Program-made: the position numbers and the translations under genes
Shown here: positions 10,719-23,800 of the stretch, piece by piece
How the letters are laid out: each line of letters begins with the position of its first letter
Position numbering within the stretch: the first letter of the stretch is position 1
Origin: Phycomyces nitens
Taxonomy: Eukaryota > Mucoromycota > Mucoromycetes > Mucorales > Phycomycetaceae
Assembly: GCA_022702545.1 (NCBI GenBank)
Contig: JAHRBC010000001.1
Location: 7,874,001-7,938,000 of the forward strand
Length of the DNA: 64,000 nucleotides
Direction of reading: 5' to 3'
The notes under the pieces: model-generated
The model's input: the letters and a program-made list of their open reading frames with translations, nothing else
Told to the model about the DNA's origin: nothing
Database searches by the model: none

Positions 10719-13700
10719 ATGTCTTCTATTACTCAACTTCGCAACGAGGTCTGTTATTGCACTAAATGCAATGGTAACGCCCAAGGTTACAGTCTGGTAA
10801 CAAAGAGAACCTCTCAGCGTCATAATAAGAGAGCAAGAATTGACGAACTTGAAAGAATTGTGATGGGTATGATGATTTTGGTATTGTTTTTTGGCCCTTG
10901 TATAATAACACGGTTTTTTATTAAACACAGAAAGACAAAGAGAAATGGTGGAGATTGATATTGAACGTAAGGAATATTTATTTGAAGAGCAGCAGATAGT
11001 AACAAGCTATTGTATTCTATATGTAGCTATCACAACCCATCAATCCAGTTCTATGGAAAGACAGAATGATTTTTCCCACTCACCCGTTGTGGAATCTGAG
11101 CTGATGCTGGATGGCGATGATTCAGCTGCCAATGAGGTGAATGGCAATGACAGCAACAATGAAGAGGAGAGCAATGCCAAAGACAGTGATGGTGACGACG
11201 TCGAGGAGATTGAAGTCGAGGATCTTAGCAGTGAAGGCGAGTGTTGAATAAAGAAAAAAGAACCTGAAAAAATTGAGTGTTAATAATTATCATTTTAAAA
11301 TAGACCCCTTTTCCTCCCCCGAGATGCCAGAGAATCCAGTGCACAGGTCCATTGCCATATTCGTGGTCCTGTTTGCATCCCGATACGTGGTCAACAAGGG
11401 TGCTGTTGTCTTGATCGAGTTCATCAACGAGCTCTTGAAGATCTACGAGCAGGATTTCCAATTGCCCTCTAGCCTTCCTGGTCTCCAAAAGATGACGGGT
11501 TTCTCAGCCTTGACCAAAGGAATAAAGAAATCTGTTGTGTGCCAGGATTGCCACAAGGTGTACGAGGAAGCTGGGTCTGTTCCTGAGTTCTGTAACTCAT
11601 CCAAGGTTGGTTCCCGCTCTTCCTGTGGGTGCAAGTTGATGAAGGCGTCCTCTTCTGGTACTTTGGTTCCAAGACGCCAATTCCACTATCAGTCCGTCAA
11701 GCAGGCGTTGAGTGTCCTTTTCCTCCGCCCGGATTTTGAGGCCAATATCCGCCATTGGAACAAAGAGCTTAAGGTCATGGACACCATGTGCGATGTGTAC
11801 GATGGTGCCATGTGGAAGGACCTGAAGGATAAGGATGGTGTCTCCTTTGTCGCTGACCCACGTTCATTGATGCTGACATTGAACATCGATTGGTTTCAGC
11901 CATTCGATGGGGTGACTTATTCCTGTGGAGCAATCTACTTGGCAATAAACAATCTTCCTAGGGCTGAGCGGTTCAAGCCCGAGAATATCATCCTTGTTGG
12001 CCTGATGCCTGGGCCAAAGGAGCCAAAATCAGACGAGATAAACAGCTACCTGGAGCCGCTGGTCAATGACCTGAACCAGCTGTACGTTGGTGTTTCCATT
12101 CCAACGTTTGAGTGCCCTTCTTCTGTGGTTGTCCGTGCTGCCTTGATGATGGTTGCCTGCGACATCCCTGCTGCCAGGAAGACTAGTGGCTTCACAGCCC
12201 ATAACAGCACTCGGGCATGCTATAAGTGCAGTCGCAGTTTCTCCCATCTGGAAGGCACGAGCCATGTGGACTTTCGTGGGTTCGAGTTTGTCAAGTGGAG
12301 GCTTGCCAATGGTGAAGAAAACCGGGTGCATGCTGAGGAGTGGAAGAGTGCAAGTACGCCCTCAGAAAGGCACCAGCTGGAGGTCGAAAATGGTGTTCGA
12401 TGGTCGCAGCTGCACCACCTTGGATACTTTGATCTAGTACGTGGAACGATCATTGATCCCATGCACAACCTATTCCTGGGTACGGCCAAGAGGATGGTTG
12501 AGACATGGACCGCCAGTGGTCTGATCACAGACCGGGATCTTTGTCAGATGCAAAAGGTGGCAGAGACAATGGTGTTGCCTGTGGGATATACCATGTTGAA
12601 GACGAAGATCGGAAAGGGGTTTCCCCGAATGAAAGCCGACGAGTGGAAGTCCTGGGTGTTGATTTACTCTCCTGTTCTGCTGCGGCCTGTTCTTTCTGGA
12701 ACAAAGTTCAAGAATTGGATCAGCTTTGTTGATGCCTGCCGTCTCCTCACCAAGCCTACCATCACTTTTGACGAACTTGATGAGGCCCATAGTCACCTGG
12801 AGAAGTTCGGTCGGGAGTGTGAACAACAATACCCTAGTACCATCCTCACCTGCAACATGCACCTACACCTCCATCTTCGCGACACTGTTCGTGATTTTGG
12901 ACCAGTGTATGGTTATTGGCTCTTTGGGTTCGAGCGATATAATGGGTTGTTGAAGAATGTTGATACAAACAGGAGAGATGGGTTTGAATCAACATACATA
13001 AAAAGTTTTACTGAAAATATGTATAAGGGTGATCTTGTGCAAAGACTTACATGTCAGAGCCAAGTCCCCTTCAAAGTACTATTGAAAAACTCACCTCCTT
13101 GTCCAATACTTTTATAGTAGCCCCAGCCCCAGCACCAGCACCTCAACGCCGTTTCCGTCTTGACGCATTCCTGCAAGCCTCGTTGGATGTCAGTCTTACG
13201 ATTAAGGGTAACGAAGCTCTCCCTCCGTCAGCATTACCTTTACCAACAGCAACAGCAACAACACAGATGGGTGATATCGACTATCCCCATCTCCTAGAAT
13301 ATTACAAGAGAGCATATGACAATGAGCACCTTGTTGACTACCTCCATGCATCTTCATCACCATTCTTTGTCAATGACCGAATCACAAAGATCAAGGCCAT
13401 TGATCTTCTTGGTCAGACATACAAGGGCAAAGGTGGATCTGGCAGTCGCGGGTCATATATCCAAGCTCTTTTTCTGGATTTCGAGGGTAGAAAGACAAAC
13501 GCGTACACAGGAGAAATCCAATACCTGTTCGCCCACAACTTCGTTCCTCCTCCCAGCCCCTCCAACAGCCGCCCTCATTTCCACCACAAGCAACATGTGT
13601 TTGCATTCGTCCACTGGCTTGTTCCAGATCCTGACAATCTCAGACCAGTTGAGCAAGTTGACGTCTGCCTCCCTGGTTTTGTGCCAAACACGTTCGACAG

Positions 13701-13845
13701 CATCTTGCCAGTGCACAGGATTCTCTTGGAAGTGGCTACGGCCGAATTAAAAATTGAAAACAACGCAAGGATGCTGGTCATTCCACTGCCAAAAAATATA
13801 TGCATAAATACAAATAAAACTTTTCTCTCTCTCTCTCCCTTTTAA
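10719..13845 (+). pseudogene. tnp2-type CACTA transposase of E1, one frameshift
   Basis: Four exons are inferred: 10719-10866, 10931-10966, 11027-11236 and 11304-13845. Exons 1 and 2 (148 and 36 nt) match E2 and E5 exactly in length. Exon 1 encodes a small C-x-C-x2-C...RH motif (CYCTKC, then TSQRHNKRAR), a likely zinc/DNA-binding head. Exon 3 encodes an acidic linker. Exon 4 holds the tnp2-like core: VCQDCHKVY zinc pair, LNIDWFQPF and ACDIPAARK with candidate catalytic Asp residues, CYKCSRSF, IIDPMHNLFLGT. A one-base shift near 13050 moves the C-terminal domain (KGNEALPPSALP to RMLVIPLP) into another frame. The intron after exon 3 appears to use a GC donor (GAAG|GCGAGT) where E2 and E5 have GT. 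Confidence 0.85.
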
Positions 13846-13941
13846 AGAAGCAAAAACAAAACAAAGCCAAGTAAAATATACATATAGTCCAAATAGCGCA
13901 TATGTGAAACAGGGTGAAAATTAAGAGAAAAAGAAAACGTT

Positions 13942-15128
13942 TTATTGTCTCAGTGACCATTGAGGAAGGGAGGAAGAAAGCCCCTCAGGGACTGCTAAAT
14001 CTGCAACGCGGCCAAATACTCTTGGGAGCATTTGGCGCACGTTGACACCCAAGCCAAGGAGCGAGTACGAGTCCAACAACTCAATCAACTGATTGAACTA
14101 ATATACATTCATTAGAATATTATTTTATGATTCAAAAGCAATAAAAAAATTTATTTAAATAATATGTTACCTCATCGCTCCTCCAGCCTGGGCGTACTGT
14201 GCGGATCATCCGCCGGCCAGGAACTCCAGGAAACTCATCCTCAGACTCACCCTCAGACATTGCTGCCTTTTGGATGAGTGCTGAGCAATCATTGCCTATC
14301 GCATTGTCAATTGCATCCTTGTTGGAGAGGTATGCCATTCGACGGCGATGGAAATGCTAATCAAACATATGTTTAATATTGTTTTTCAATCTCAAGTCTT
14401 TTAGATGCTATACTATTACATACATCAGCTTCCCGGCCGGCTTTTCTGGCACGAGCATTTGCGGCTACCCGTGCCTCAGGAGACGCCCTCTCCTGGCGAC
14501 GCCTTCCGCAAAAGTTCCGGTAGACACTGTCCCGAAGATCCCTTTGGCGCAAGCCAGTGTTGATGAACGTTGGGCCCAGGTAGGCAAGGAGTTCAAGAAC
14601 CAACTCCTTGTTGGGAGATTCATTGAAATGAACCTCCGTTCTCCACCTGGGCCTGTTGTTGTTGGCTTGCACCATAGCCGGGTTGTTTGACCTGAAATTG
14701 GGCCTCCACAGATAGTCTCGTATATGTCGCTATTAAATTTTTATAAGCCAATGAATTGGTAAGCTATTGAGAATATTAATACTTACAAACGCTTCTGTGG
14801 CGGCACCAGGGTTATACTCCACCACAGCCGGGATGATGGGAGCTGGGCCAGTGGCAGGGATGGCAACAGGACCAGGAGCAGGGCCAACAATGGTGAATAG
14901 CTCCTCACCAAAGGCAGAAGCAAGCTCGGCGGCAGGAACTGCACTGTTGTTGGCAGCCACCAACTCAGCCAAACTGTCAATAGCCTCGACAGTACTGGCG
15001 TTGCCTTCGATGCTGGTGCCAATGCGAGAATCTACCCTGACAAGGATGTTTTGAATATCCCGCAAGGTCTCCAACAATTGGAGTTGCTCATCGGTTGAGC
15101 GAGAAGTGGGAGTGGATCTTGGTGCCAT
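13942..15128 (-). CDS. Accessory protein of E1 (329 aa, four exons)
   Basis: The exons are 15128-14787, 14729-14424, 14356-14171 and 14097-13942 (342, 306, 186 and 156 nt), all joined in phase 0 by GT-AG introns. The N-terminal exon has a helical, Gln/Leu-rich start followed by an Ala/Pro-rich stretch. Exon 2 holds a conserved block (RPRWRTEVHFN.SPNKEL, then LRQRDLRDSVYRNF and a basic segment). Exon 3 ends with an acidic MSEGESEDE run and the motif RPGWRSDE. Exon 4 contains FNQLIELLDSYS and LPRVFGRVADLAVP. I do not recognise the family. By its place beside the transposase it is a candidate TNPA-like DNA-binding partner (inference). It lies 96 bp from, and tail to tail with, the transposase. 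Confidence 0.8.
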
Positions 15129-15360
15129 AGTCTATAGAATATCATATGTTTTCAAAATTAGCTTTATATTCTCTTTATAAATTATAGACTCTACTCTTTA
15201 CATACAAAATACTTGGTTTGCGAGTGCAGGAGGGTCGATTCAATTGTAAATAGATGGTCTTTATATACACAGATGAGTTTAATAAACAGATTCCTAATTA
15301 CCCTTTGTATACTCTGTATAAATTAATAAAAAAATAATTTTGGATCTCTGCTTGAAATTA

Positions 15361-16207
15361 AATATCATTTCTTTCTTTCTTTTTGTTCTATCTTCTTATC
15401 TCTGTTGTTTTATCTCTACGTGGGTTTCTAATAAGACATTCTTTATACTAACAAATTAATGGCTTCTTTATAAATGTATACTCATCCCAATACATTCTCT
15501 CTACATTGCCCATCTAGACTAATCATGGTCAGTTACATGTGCCGGTGCCATCTTGCAAGTTATTCTGATTGTCTCTTTCTATCCTGTAGACCTCTTCCAC
15601 TTGTACAGCCTATTATATGGTGCCATCATCAGTGCCAGGGTAAATAAAATCTTTTCGTGTCCAATTTCTTTTTTTCTCAACGTTTGTTATTCTACAATAG
15701 GCCGCCGCCATCACTGTCTACCCCATCTGCCTCCTTCATCATCTACAACTGGTTATCATAATGGTAATGCCGTTTCTTGGTCTTTGTGCTTTTCCCTAAT
15801 ATTATTCTGGCTATTTACTAATACTTTTCTATATTCTTAAAAAGTTATTGTTGGCTGCCATATACCATCCCTCTACTATAATCGCCAACTCTGTTTTTGG
15901 TATGTAAATCGATTTTTCTATCACTCAATTCACCCATATTAATTTATTTTATCCCATCTCTAGTCAATCTAATCATACAAGATGCCATGCCACACAACTC
16001 TGCCCCTCTTTGCCCATTCTTATCCAATCCTTGCAATGTAAGTATAATATCCCTTGCATCTTGAATAGCACCCGCACTTTTGAATATATGTCACTAATAT
16101 AACTTTTATTATATCAGAATACTACTGCAACCACCCAAATTGCTGCCGGACCCTATTTTCAGGTATTGTTCAGTAGAGAAGTATCCGATCCAAGTAATAT
16201 CAAATAG
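15361..16207 (+). CDS. Third micro-exon locus of E1
   Basis: It is divergent from the accessory gene, starting about 230 bp from its ATG. A hydrophobic stretch (IFLSLLFYLY, about 15380-15420) is followed by short exons. One encodes DLFHLYSLLYGAIISA (about 15590-15639), another ends GYHN (about 15697-15759), and another ends at the AAT|GTAAGT donor (about 16039). The last exon is 16118-16207 and ends in TAG. Matching pieces are found in E0 and E2. The donor after the hydrophobic exon reads AATAAG where E2 has GGTAAG, so this copy may be decayed. Function unknown. Confidence 0.45.
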
Positions 16208-16731
16208 GCTGGTAGAAGCGGCAAGGATAGACAGTAATAGTATTAGAGCTTGTGTATAGAACCATTCTATTCTTTCCAATAAACACAAATATAAACCATA
16301 AACCTTTTAAGTACGGGGTATAAAATGATGGAAAGAGTAATTATTGCTTGATTATACAATAATGAGTTTCAAAGAGTGGTCAATACTGGCAGTTTGAATG
16401 GGTAAACAATAATAAACCCTCACTATTAGCGTATGAAAAACAACAATAAGATCGCCCTTTCAAGATGTAAACACAATACCTGTACACCAAAAACATAATG
16501 TCGGATGTAACAATTGAGTATATCAAGTCAGTTAAGCATGTCAAAAATGCTAACAAACCTTTGTTCCGTTCACTGTCACAACTTTTACCATGTTTATTTC
16601 GAGTCTTACAACCTGATAGGAACCTAGGTTCTCCTATCTGTCATATCTGTGTTTTACCATAGAAAATTCGCGACTTTTCACATATTTATTTACAGTTTTA
16701 CACATGATCTACTTTTACCGTTTTCCCAGTG
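16208..16731. other. Right terminal non-coding part of E1
   Basis: No ORF is seen. It includes a stretch (AAGTACGGGGTATAAAA, 16309) that is also present in E0 at about 1201, and ends in the inverted repeat at 16717-16731. Confidence 0.6.
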
Positions 16732-17830
16732 AAATCGAAGTGAGGGGAAATAATCTTTAAAGATAAAAAGGGAAAAAAGAATTGAGACAATATTCTGGAC
16801 AAGAAATCCGGAAATTTGGGATAACTTCAGGTCCTGCTGAAGTTCTGACGATAGTAATGACGGTTAGTTGTGATGTAGCACTCTTTCTTGGTGGGGCCCT
16901 TAGTGACGTCACGGAATTTCTGCTAGTTTTGTGGTATAGCTGGCAAATCTACAACACCTGTGTCACACTGATGCGTGTGGTACTTTGTTGTGTGTAGGAG
17001 GTGGACGAGAAAAGAAAGGTACGGGTAGTAGTATGGATCAAAATCCGGAATGGAGGAAGAATAGGTTTGAAAAGAGGGAAACGGGTACAAATAAGATAGT
17101 CGCTTTGTTACCAAAGTGACTACAAGAACAGGAATAAGAAATGCTTTCACAAAAGTGAGAGCAAAGGGGATACAAATAGGATGGATACAAATATATGATA
17201 TTAACTTCACCTCAGGTGAATCAATAACAAAATACAGCACAGGGATACAAATGAGAATAAAAATAATAAAATAAAAAAGAGGGGTAGTCAATCTTCCAAG
17301 AAGACTGGTCTAATACAAATAAAAATATAAAGAACAACCAATCTTCCATGAAGACTTGGTAAGAAACAAAATATAACGGAAGAAATTCACAAGAAAGAAT
17401 AAGGGTTCAGACAACTTTGTCAGAGAAGAAACTTGTATCAGAATTCGACATTGTTTATTGAGTGTTTGATTTTGAGATATTTATACTAATTGTTGGATAA
17501 AATAATATACAATAAAATAATAGAAAGATGTTGTATGAAATCATAAAATAACATACGGAAGAGTTGACAGAAGATTGGATAGAATAGAATAAATAAAAAT
17601 AAAAATAATAATAAAACTAAATAAATGAGAAAATTGTTGGAAGATTTGTAGACTTGACTAACGAGAGATTCTTTACCAAAATTGTTAAAGAAGTGTACAA
17701 CAAAACACAACACTAAATTTTAGTGTGAGTGGAAATCGAAAGAAAGGGGAAAAGGTTTTGTTAAGGAAAAATTAGAAAAATTGAGAGGCAAGAAAAAATG
17801 TCAAAGGGAAAAGATGCAAAGGTCCTCGCC

Positions 17831-20271
17831 GCATCTCCTTATTTTCTATCGTCTGATGTTTAAATTTGGAGGAATAACAGGAACTTGTGACAGCTTTTAC
17901 TTTTACAAATTCTTGTAGTGTGATCTATTTACATTTTTTAAATACTTTTTGTTACAAAACCTATTATGAAAAAGATTGATTTTTATTAACGTTGAGTATT
18001 TATATTTTGGAAATGAAGAGAGTTTTCATTCTTCAAGTCATCAACATGCTTTAATGCATCAAACAGTAACCTGTCTACCATCTCTAACTTAGAAATATCC
18101 ACACCTGGAATGCTCCTCAATCTCTCCAAATCTTCTCTCTGATGATACAATGTTGTTGCATTAGCCATAATACTTTGGATTACTAAGCTAGGATCTTGCA
18201 ATCCATTTCTTTGCTCAACATTGTTATCTACTAAAGCTTCATTTCTGACACTCTGGGCTGATTGTTGCAACTGCATGTGTGCATGGTCTTGCTGCTCATG
18301 ATATACCAAATTTGCTTTACTGTATCGCTTGAGCAGGTACATATGGTTACATGACAGTTGGCGATGGTGGAAACTGGGGCAAGAACACTTTTGGATCAAC
18401 CCATGTTCAATCATGACAGTATACCATTGATTTTCTGTTGAAAAAGACTTGATTTGCCACTCACCATGAGAGTCATCCATACTATTACTAATCTCACCCA
18501 AAAGGTTAATGATCATAGAAGGGAGTATGTCATCTTAGATTTGGGAGGCAGCAAAGGAGTTTCTTGAAAGCTCATTTTCAACAGGACCCATTCTTCTATT
18601 GCTGAAATTAAGTCTTTCAACCTCTTGTTCATAGTAGAACTCAACATCGTTGGTTAGGATAAAGACAAGACGGTCCAATCTTCTGATTCTTGCGCGATTG
18701 AAATAAATGACTTTCAGTTGGTTGTGCCATGATTCAATGTAGTTGTTTGTCAAGTATCTTTGGTGGTGCTGCTGAACAAAAGGACGTCCCCATCTTCTCA
18801 ATATATTTTTGCTTCCTGTCCATTTTCTCTCGAAATATCTTAGAAATTCAGGTTGATCTTGGATCATTCTTTTAAACTCTCCAATTTTTGTTATGAAGAT
18901 TGCTTCATTTGACTCAACAAGAATACTTTTCAAACTGTTCTTCAGGCTTTGCTTATACTCTGCCAGCTGTTGCGTTGTAAATGATCCATCTAGCTTGACT
19001 TTACTGTCAAGGTTATGTTGCCAAGCACAAAGGACATGAAATTCACAGTAGTAAATCGATGTTTGTGGTAATGCAGAGGTGATTGCATTGGCTTCGGCAA
19101 TACAACAGTCAATCGTGATTGCCAATGGATTGAAGGAGTTGGTTTGGCGAAGATATACAAGCCATTGGTTGATGGGACCAACACTTTGATCATTTGTGAT
19201 CATAAATGCAACAGGATAACCTTTTCCGGTTTCAGGGTGTTTGGTAACCAAGGAGTACATAACCTCTGTACTTCTACAGGAAACTCCATGGGTGGCATCC
19301 AAGCAAAATGATTGAGATAAACTCATGATTTGTACTTGTGTTGGCGACTGGAATCCAAATGCAAAGAGATCTTGGTTGTTTGAGTATGCCAAGAGATTTC
19401 CAATAAAGATTGAATAATTCTGGGATGCCAGCTTTTTGTTCAACCAGATTGACAAAGATGTCTTCTCATTTGAGTTAAACATATATAACAATGTTTCCAT
19501 CTATATTTTGTATCATATTATTAAATTCAATCTCTTTTTCTTTACATCACTGCCAACAAACCTTCTTCATTCTATTGTAAATCTCTTCATAATTGGGCTT
19601 TCTGATACCCACACCCCAGTTTTCAATTTGTCTAAGAGTAGATATCCTTGTGTTTCTACAGCTGCTTCCACTTCTCAGCTGATCCTCAATGATCTTGATT
19701 GCCTCAGAGGGCAAAGGCAAAGTTCTGATTTCCTGGCGCTCTCCAGGAACATGATTGATATGATCTTTTGTCATGCAAAAGGTAACAATTGAGGTGCCAT
19801 TATACTGCTTGATTTTCAAAGCAGCAGTACACCCACATCTCTTTGAGTCCTTTTGTGCAAGATGGATTTGATGCTTAGGCTGATATTTTCCAGAACGATG
19901 ACATTGTCTAGTCTCTCCAAAGACTAAACTTTGATCCTGAAGTTTTCTATTTACTGTCCACTTTGTTGAGCAGAGTGCATTCATGCGGCCAAGGCACTGC
20001 TCCCATTCACTGGCTTTTACTGAGATTGTTATATTCAAAGGAAGCATTTTAATGCCTTCAATTGATGAGTTGATCAAAGCATTTTTGATGTTCGAAATGT
20101 TATAGATAATAGTGTTGTTGGACATTTTTGAATATTTTTAATAAAGAATTTGAGAAAGAAAAAAATAAAAAGAAATCGAGAGAAAATAACTAGTAACTCA
20201 GCCAAGCCTTCACTGAAAAAGCCACTATTCCTCCAAATTTAAACATCAGACGATAGAAAATAAGGAGATGC
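17831..20271 (-). mobile_element. Mutator-like element (MULE), complete, 2441 bp
   Basis: Terminal inverted repeats are identical over 46 bp (starting GCATCTCCTTATTTTC). They are flanked by an 8-bp direct duplication TCCTCGCC at 17823-17830 and 20272-20279. The size, the long inverted repeats, the 8-bp duplication and the encoded MULE transposase agree. Confidence 0.93.
17986..20125 (-). pseudogene. MULE transposase with WRKY/FLYWCH-like and SWIM zinc fingers, one nonsense codon
   Basis: The exons are 20125-19562 and 19500-17986, joined in phase 0 by a 61-nt GTTTGT...TATAG intron. The N-terminal part (residues about 60-130) is a C/H-rich DNA-binding region of the WRKY-GCM1/FLYWCH type (CSTKW, CHRSGKYQ, CGCTAALK, then H.NH). 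The MULE core follows: DATHGV at about residue 255, TIDCC at about 318, CEFH at about 340, and NNYIESWHNQLK containing the probable catalytic Glu. The C-terminus carries a SWIM finger (CSCPSFHHRQLSCNH). An in-frame TAA at 18535-18537 separates the core from the SWIM domain. Apart from that codon the gene looks intact, so inactivation is recent, or the stop is suppressed. Confidence 0.88.
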
Positions 20272-20820
20272 TCCTCGCCCGCCGTCGGCAAATGAAATAA
20301 ATTGAGGACCACGTCACGACTACCTGCACCGTCAGTGACCTTGGCTACCCAAAACGGCCCAAAAATCGGGTTGCGACTGGGGCCAACAACACCACAACAC
20401 ACCGTGTCAACTGACGCGTGTGGTGCTTGGCGATGTGGTAGATGTCGATAAAGAAGAAATTGAATAAAACGAATATAGAAATATAAAAAAATGAATAAAA
20501 GATATTGCCGGGTTTGAGGGTAATGGGTTCAAAATAGGGTAAAAAGTGAGTGTCTATTCCACAAGAACACTCTAAATACAAATAACAAGGGGGTGAAGTT
20601 CTCTATTCTACAAGAGAGACTTAATAAAATGATATAAGAAAATAACTGAACTCAAGTGAGAACAATTAAGATACAACGATCAAAATACAAAGAGGGGTAC
20701 AAATAATATAATCAAAACCAATCCACTGCAGGGACTTGATTAAAACGAAAAGATAATAAACGGAAAATCGACAAGAGAAATAGCAACCGCGTGCCTCGAA
20801 AACTTGTAGTCAGAATATAA

Positions 20821-23800
20821 CACTACGGTGGAAAAAACAGTAGCTAACTACCGTTTTGGTAGCATTACTACCATTTTTTCCCACCAAAAAAAACGGTAGT
20901 AAAGACTCTGTATAAGGCGATTTTGGTAGCTGTTACCGTTTTTTTAGTGCGAAAAAAAGGGTAGTTATGAGGCAGGAATAGGCACAGCTACCATTTTTTT
21001 TATCCAACCAAAATCGTTTCTTTATATACTACAGCCTCTCTTTTATATTACTTTATATACTAGCACCCATTCTTTTTTTACTGCCATTTATTTGAAATAA
21101 TGGTTTATTTTTTATTATAATTTCGATTTATTTCAAATAATATTAAAATATATATAATAATAATATAGAAACATACCAAAAGCAAATACTATTTAATATT
21201 ATAAAACGTATATGGTACAAACCTTTTACTCAATCTATACACGATGCCAACAACATGTTGTTATGACTTGGAAGGCCTTTGGTCTTTATCAATTGCTATA
21301 AAGATATCGTGGTCAGAGAATGAAACGATCAAATAAACTGAGCATATTGTTTTGGATAGCATACCAGTATATATTGTGCTTGTTAATCGGTATACCAAGC
21401 ATCTCTTGAATTAATGCCACTATATGAAACGTACAGATGTAAATACTAGATGCAGTAGAAGGAGAATAGAGAATGCGTAATATGATTAATTAAAGAGTGT
21501 AAACATATTATAATATTCTTACCATAGAAAATATATTGCTGTAAAGTCAGCTCATAAGATTTAAAACTAATTTGAATATAATGGTAGTTGGCAGAATAAG
21601 TACATCATTAAGAAAACAATATGCATATTCTACAGAGATTTCCAGGTGGGGAGGTGGGGAACAACAAACTTTAGTGTAATATAGCTGTAAAAAATTTTCA
21701 CCTTTTTTTAGTGTCTGAAAAATTATGAGATGAGTGTTTCATTCCTTGATTAAAGATAGCAGAGCTGAAGATGTGGTATACAAGATTCCAATTGGATGTT
21801 TATGTCATTGACAACCTTACATAAGGGAGGGTCATTTAGTTTTACTTCAAAAAAGTAGAGCAAAGAAAAGAAAAGAAATATAAACTAACCTTGGCGTAAT
21901 ACAGCTATAAAAAATTCATTTTTTTTGGTGCTTGAAAAAGGGCAAGATGTGTGTTTCATTCCTAGATTAAAAACAACAGAGCTGAAGATGTGGTATACAA
22001 GATGCCAATCGGGCATTTATTAAGGTGGCAATCTTACGTGATGGAGAGTTATTCGATTTTATTTCAAAGGAGAGGACCAAAGCAAAGATAAAACAGCTAA
22101 AGGAAAAGAGGAAAAGAAAAAGTGTGCTAAAACATATACTAAAAATATGAGAGAACCAATAAGAGCAGCCTAAAGAATATTAAAGACTTAGTCTGTTTCT
22201 CTTAGATGAAGGCTCATTGCTCATTCCTAGTGGTGTAAACCTATATCAAACAGTAGAAATATTATATTAATATTAAATTGAGAATAGATGAGCAACAAAA
22301 AAGCTCTAACTTATAGTACATCTGTCATGATTGGGGATTCAGCCTTGTCATCCGTTTGAAATACCTCATCTTCCGAAAGAAAAGAACTGCTTGCTCTTTC
22401 CTGCTATAACATAATAAAAATATTGTATTAATTATAATGTATATTCAAATGTTTGTTAATTAATAAACTTGCCTGGCTGTTCTCTGCTATTTTTCTCTTA
22501 CGAGTCTGGTTTGCACTCTTAAAGGTGTCTTGAAGAAGATTCTTGGCACACCACATTCTTTTACACTTGTAAATGTGGAGTGCTATTGTTCTAGCTGTGC
22601 CTCACTGGCCACAATCATTGATGACAGGTACGTTGATTTTGTCATCATTGACCAAGAAGTGTCTTTGCTGCTATTGCTATTATTAGTCAAATAATCTCTT
22701 ACCTACCCATGGAAAAAGTAATTAGAGTATACTCCAAGCTTATCACATCAAACTTGAAGGGCGGTAGAAATGCCAGTTTGCTTGTTGAGCGCTTTGCTGT
22801 TCATAGCTTTGTCAGTTCAGCAAACAGCTCTCAGAATTATCCTAGTACAAGTCAGCCGTCCACATATAATGAAGCAAGTTTCTTAGATCTTCCAGATGGT
22901 GTAAGTGCTGCCCAGCTATGGGAGCCATTCAACTGACATGCCAGCTTGAATGATGATGACTTGGAAGGTGTCAGCAGCCCTGTTGTCAAGAATACTTTGG
23001 CAAAGTACTATGTGTGAAACAGTATTATGAACAATATTGAACTTGATGACCCAATAATTGTTGTTGCTTCTTGTCTTTGGAAAAATTCAACTGTACATTC
23101 TTCATGTATGTACTGAAGAATAAAAAATGAGACCAGACGTGGCAATCATCATGTGATGTTCACCTGTCCATACAGAAAGTGAGTATTGGTATTAGTCAAA
23201 ATACAAAATAGAGATCACTCGCATTTTTTATATTTTTATCTAGCCGTCGCAATATAACTATTCAAAGCTGGTTTGTTGGCACCGTGGAATTTTATTTTGA
23301 GCATAAAGAGGTTGATGACACACCGCACTTTCTGGCATTCATTGAAGTGATGAAAGAGCATGGTACAGCAGCCCATGACTCATCTGTGCCAATCGTAATA
23401 CGGCAGTCACACAGCTCAACTGGACAAACAACCCAGCCAAAATATGCTGTTAATGTGGATGACATTCAGCATCAAGTTGGGCTCATCCAGTACCCTCCGA
23501 GTAGTAATCAGTTCTTTATCATTGCACCATATTACGTGTTTAATGACAATCTGCGTGTGACCATGGGGAATCTTGCCACTTTATAAAAATTTTCTTTTTC
23601 TTTTTTCTTTTCTTATAAATATCAATACCAAATAAAATAAAATAAAATGGCTAATAATGTCAAAAACAAAAAAATTGTTTCAAAAAAATGGTAGCATAAC
23701 TACCGTTTTGTTCACACAGGAGAAAAATTATTTTTCTCAAAAATGTGCAACATCTTTAACACCAAATAAAATGCTCATTTCAATAAACAACGTTGCCTAA

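Larger units (their letters stand above)
10477..16731 (+). mobile_element. CACTG DNA transposon E1, complete (6255 bp)
   Basis: The terminal inverted repeats are a perfect 15 bp (CACTGGGAAAACGGT). They are flanked by a 3-bp duplication aaa (10474-10476 and 16732-16734) inside LTR Z, whose empty site is visible at about 53722. CACTG ends with a 3-bp duplication are characteristic of the CACTA/EnSpm superfamily. Gene order is transposase (plus strand), accessory gene (minus, convergent), third micro-exon locus (plus). The first 240 bp and the stretch 16208-16731 are non-coding terminal sequence. Confidence 0.93.
9966..16965 (-). mobile_element. LTR type Z copy 1, interrupted by E1
   Basis: The LTR parts are 9966-10476 and 16735-16965, which total 742 bp once the 3-bp duplication is removed. 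This is exactly the length of the uninterrupted Z copy at 53215-53956, which serves as the empty site for E1. It starts TGACGCGTGTTGAG and ends ACACCTGTGTCA. A TATA-like stretch on the minus strand near 10280 and an AATAAA on the minus strand just after it suggest transcription away from the tRNA side. Confidence 0.85.
16969..20409 (-). mobile_element. LTR type W copy 1, interrupted by a MULE
   Basis: It starts TGATGCGTGTGGTAC and ends CACAACACACCGTGTCA. About 992 bp remain after removing the MULE and one 8-bp duplication. It belongs to the same array as Z1 and W2, separated by cac and ac. The ORFs here outside the MULE are low-complexity. Confidence 0.8.

Noticed and set aside
11273..13117. 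CACTG transposase as a KDZ/Zisupton-type or hAT transposase
   Set aside because: The CACTG ends, 3-bp duplications and LNIDWFQPF / DIPAARK motifs agree with tnp2/CACTA. hAT would give 8-bp duplications.
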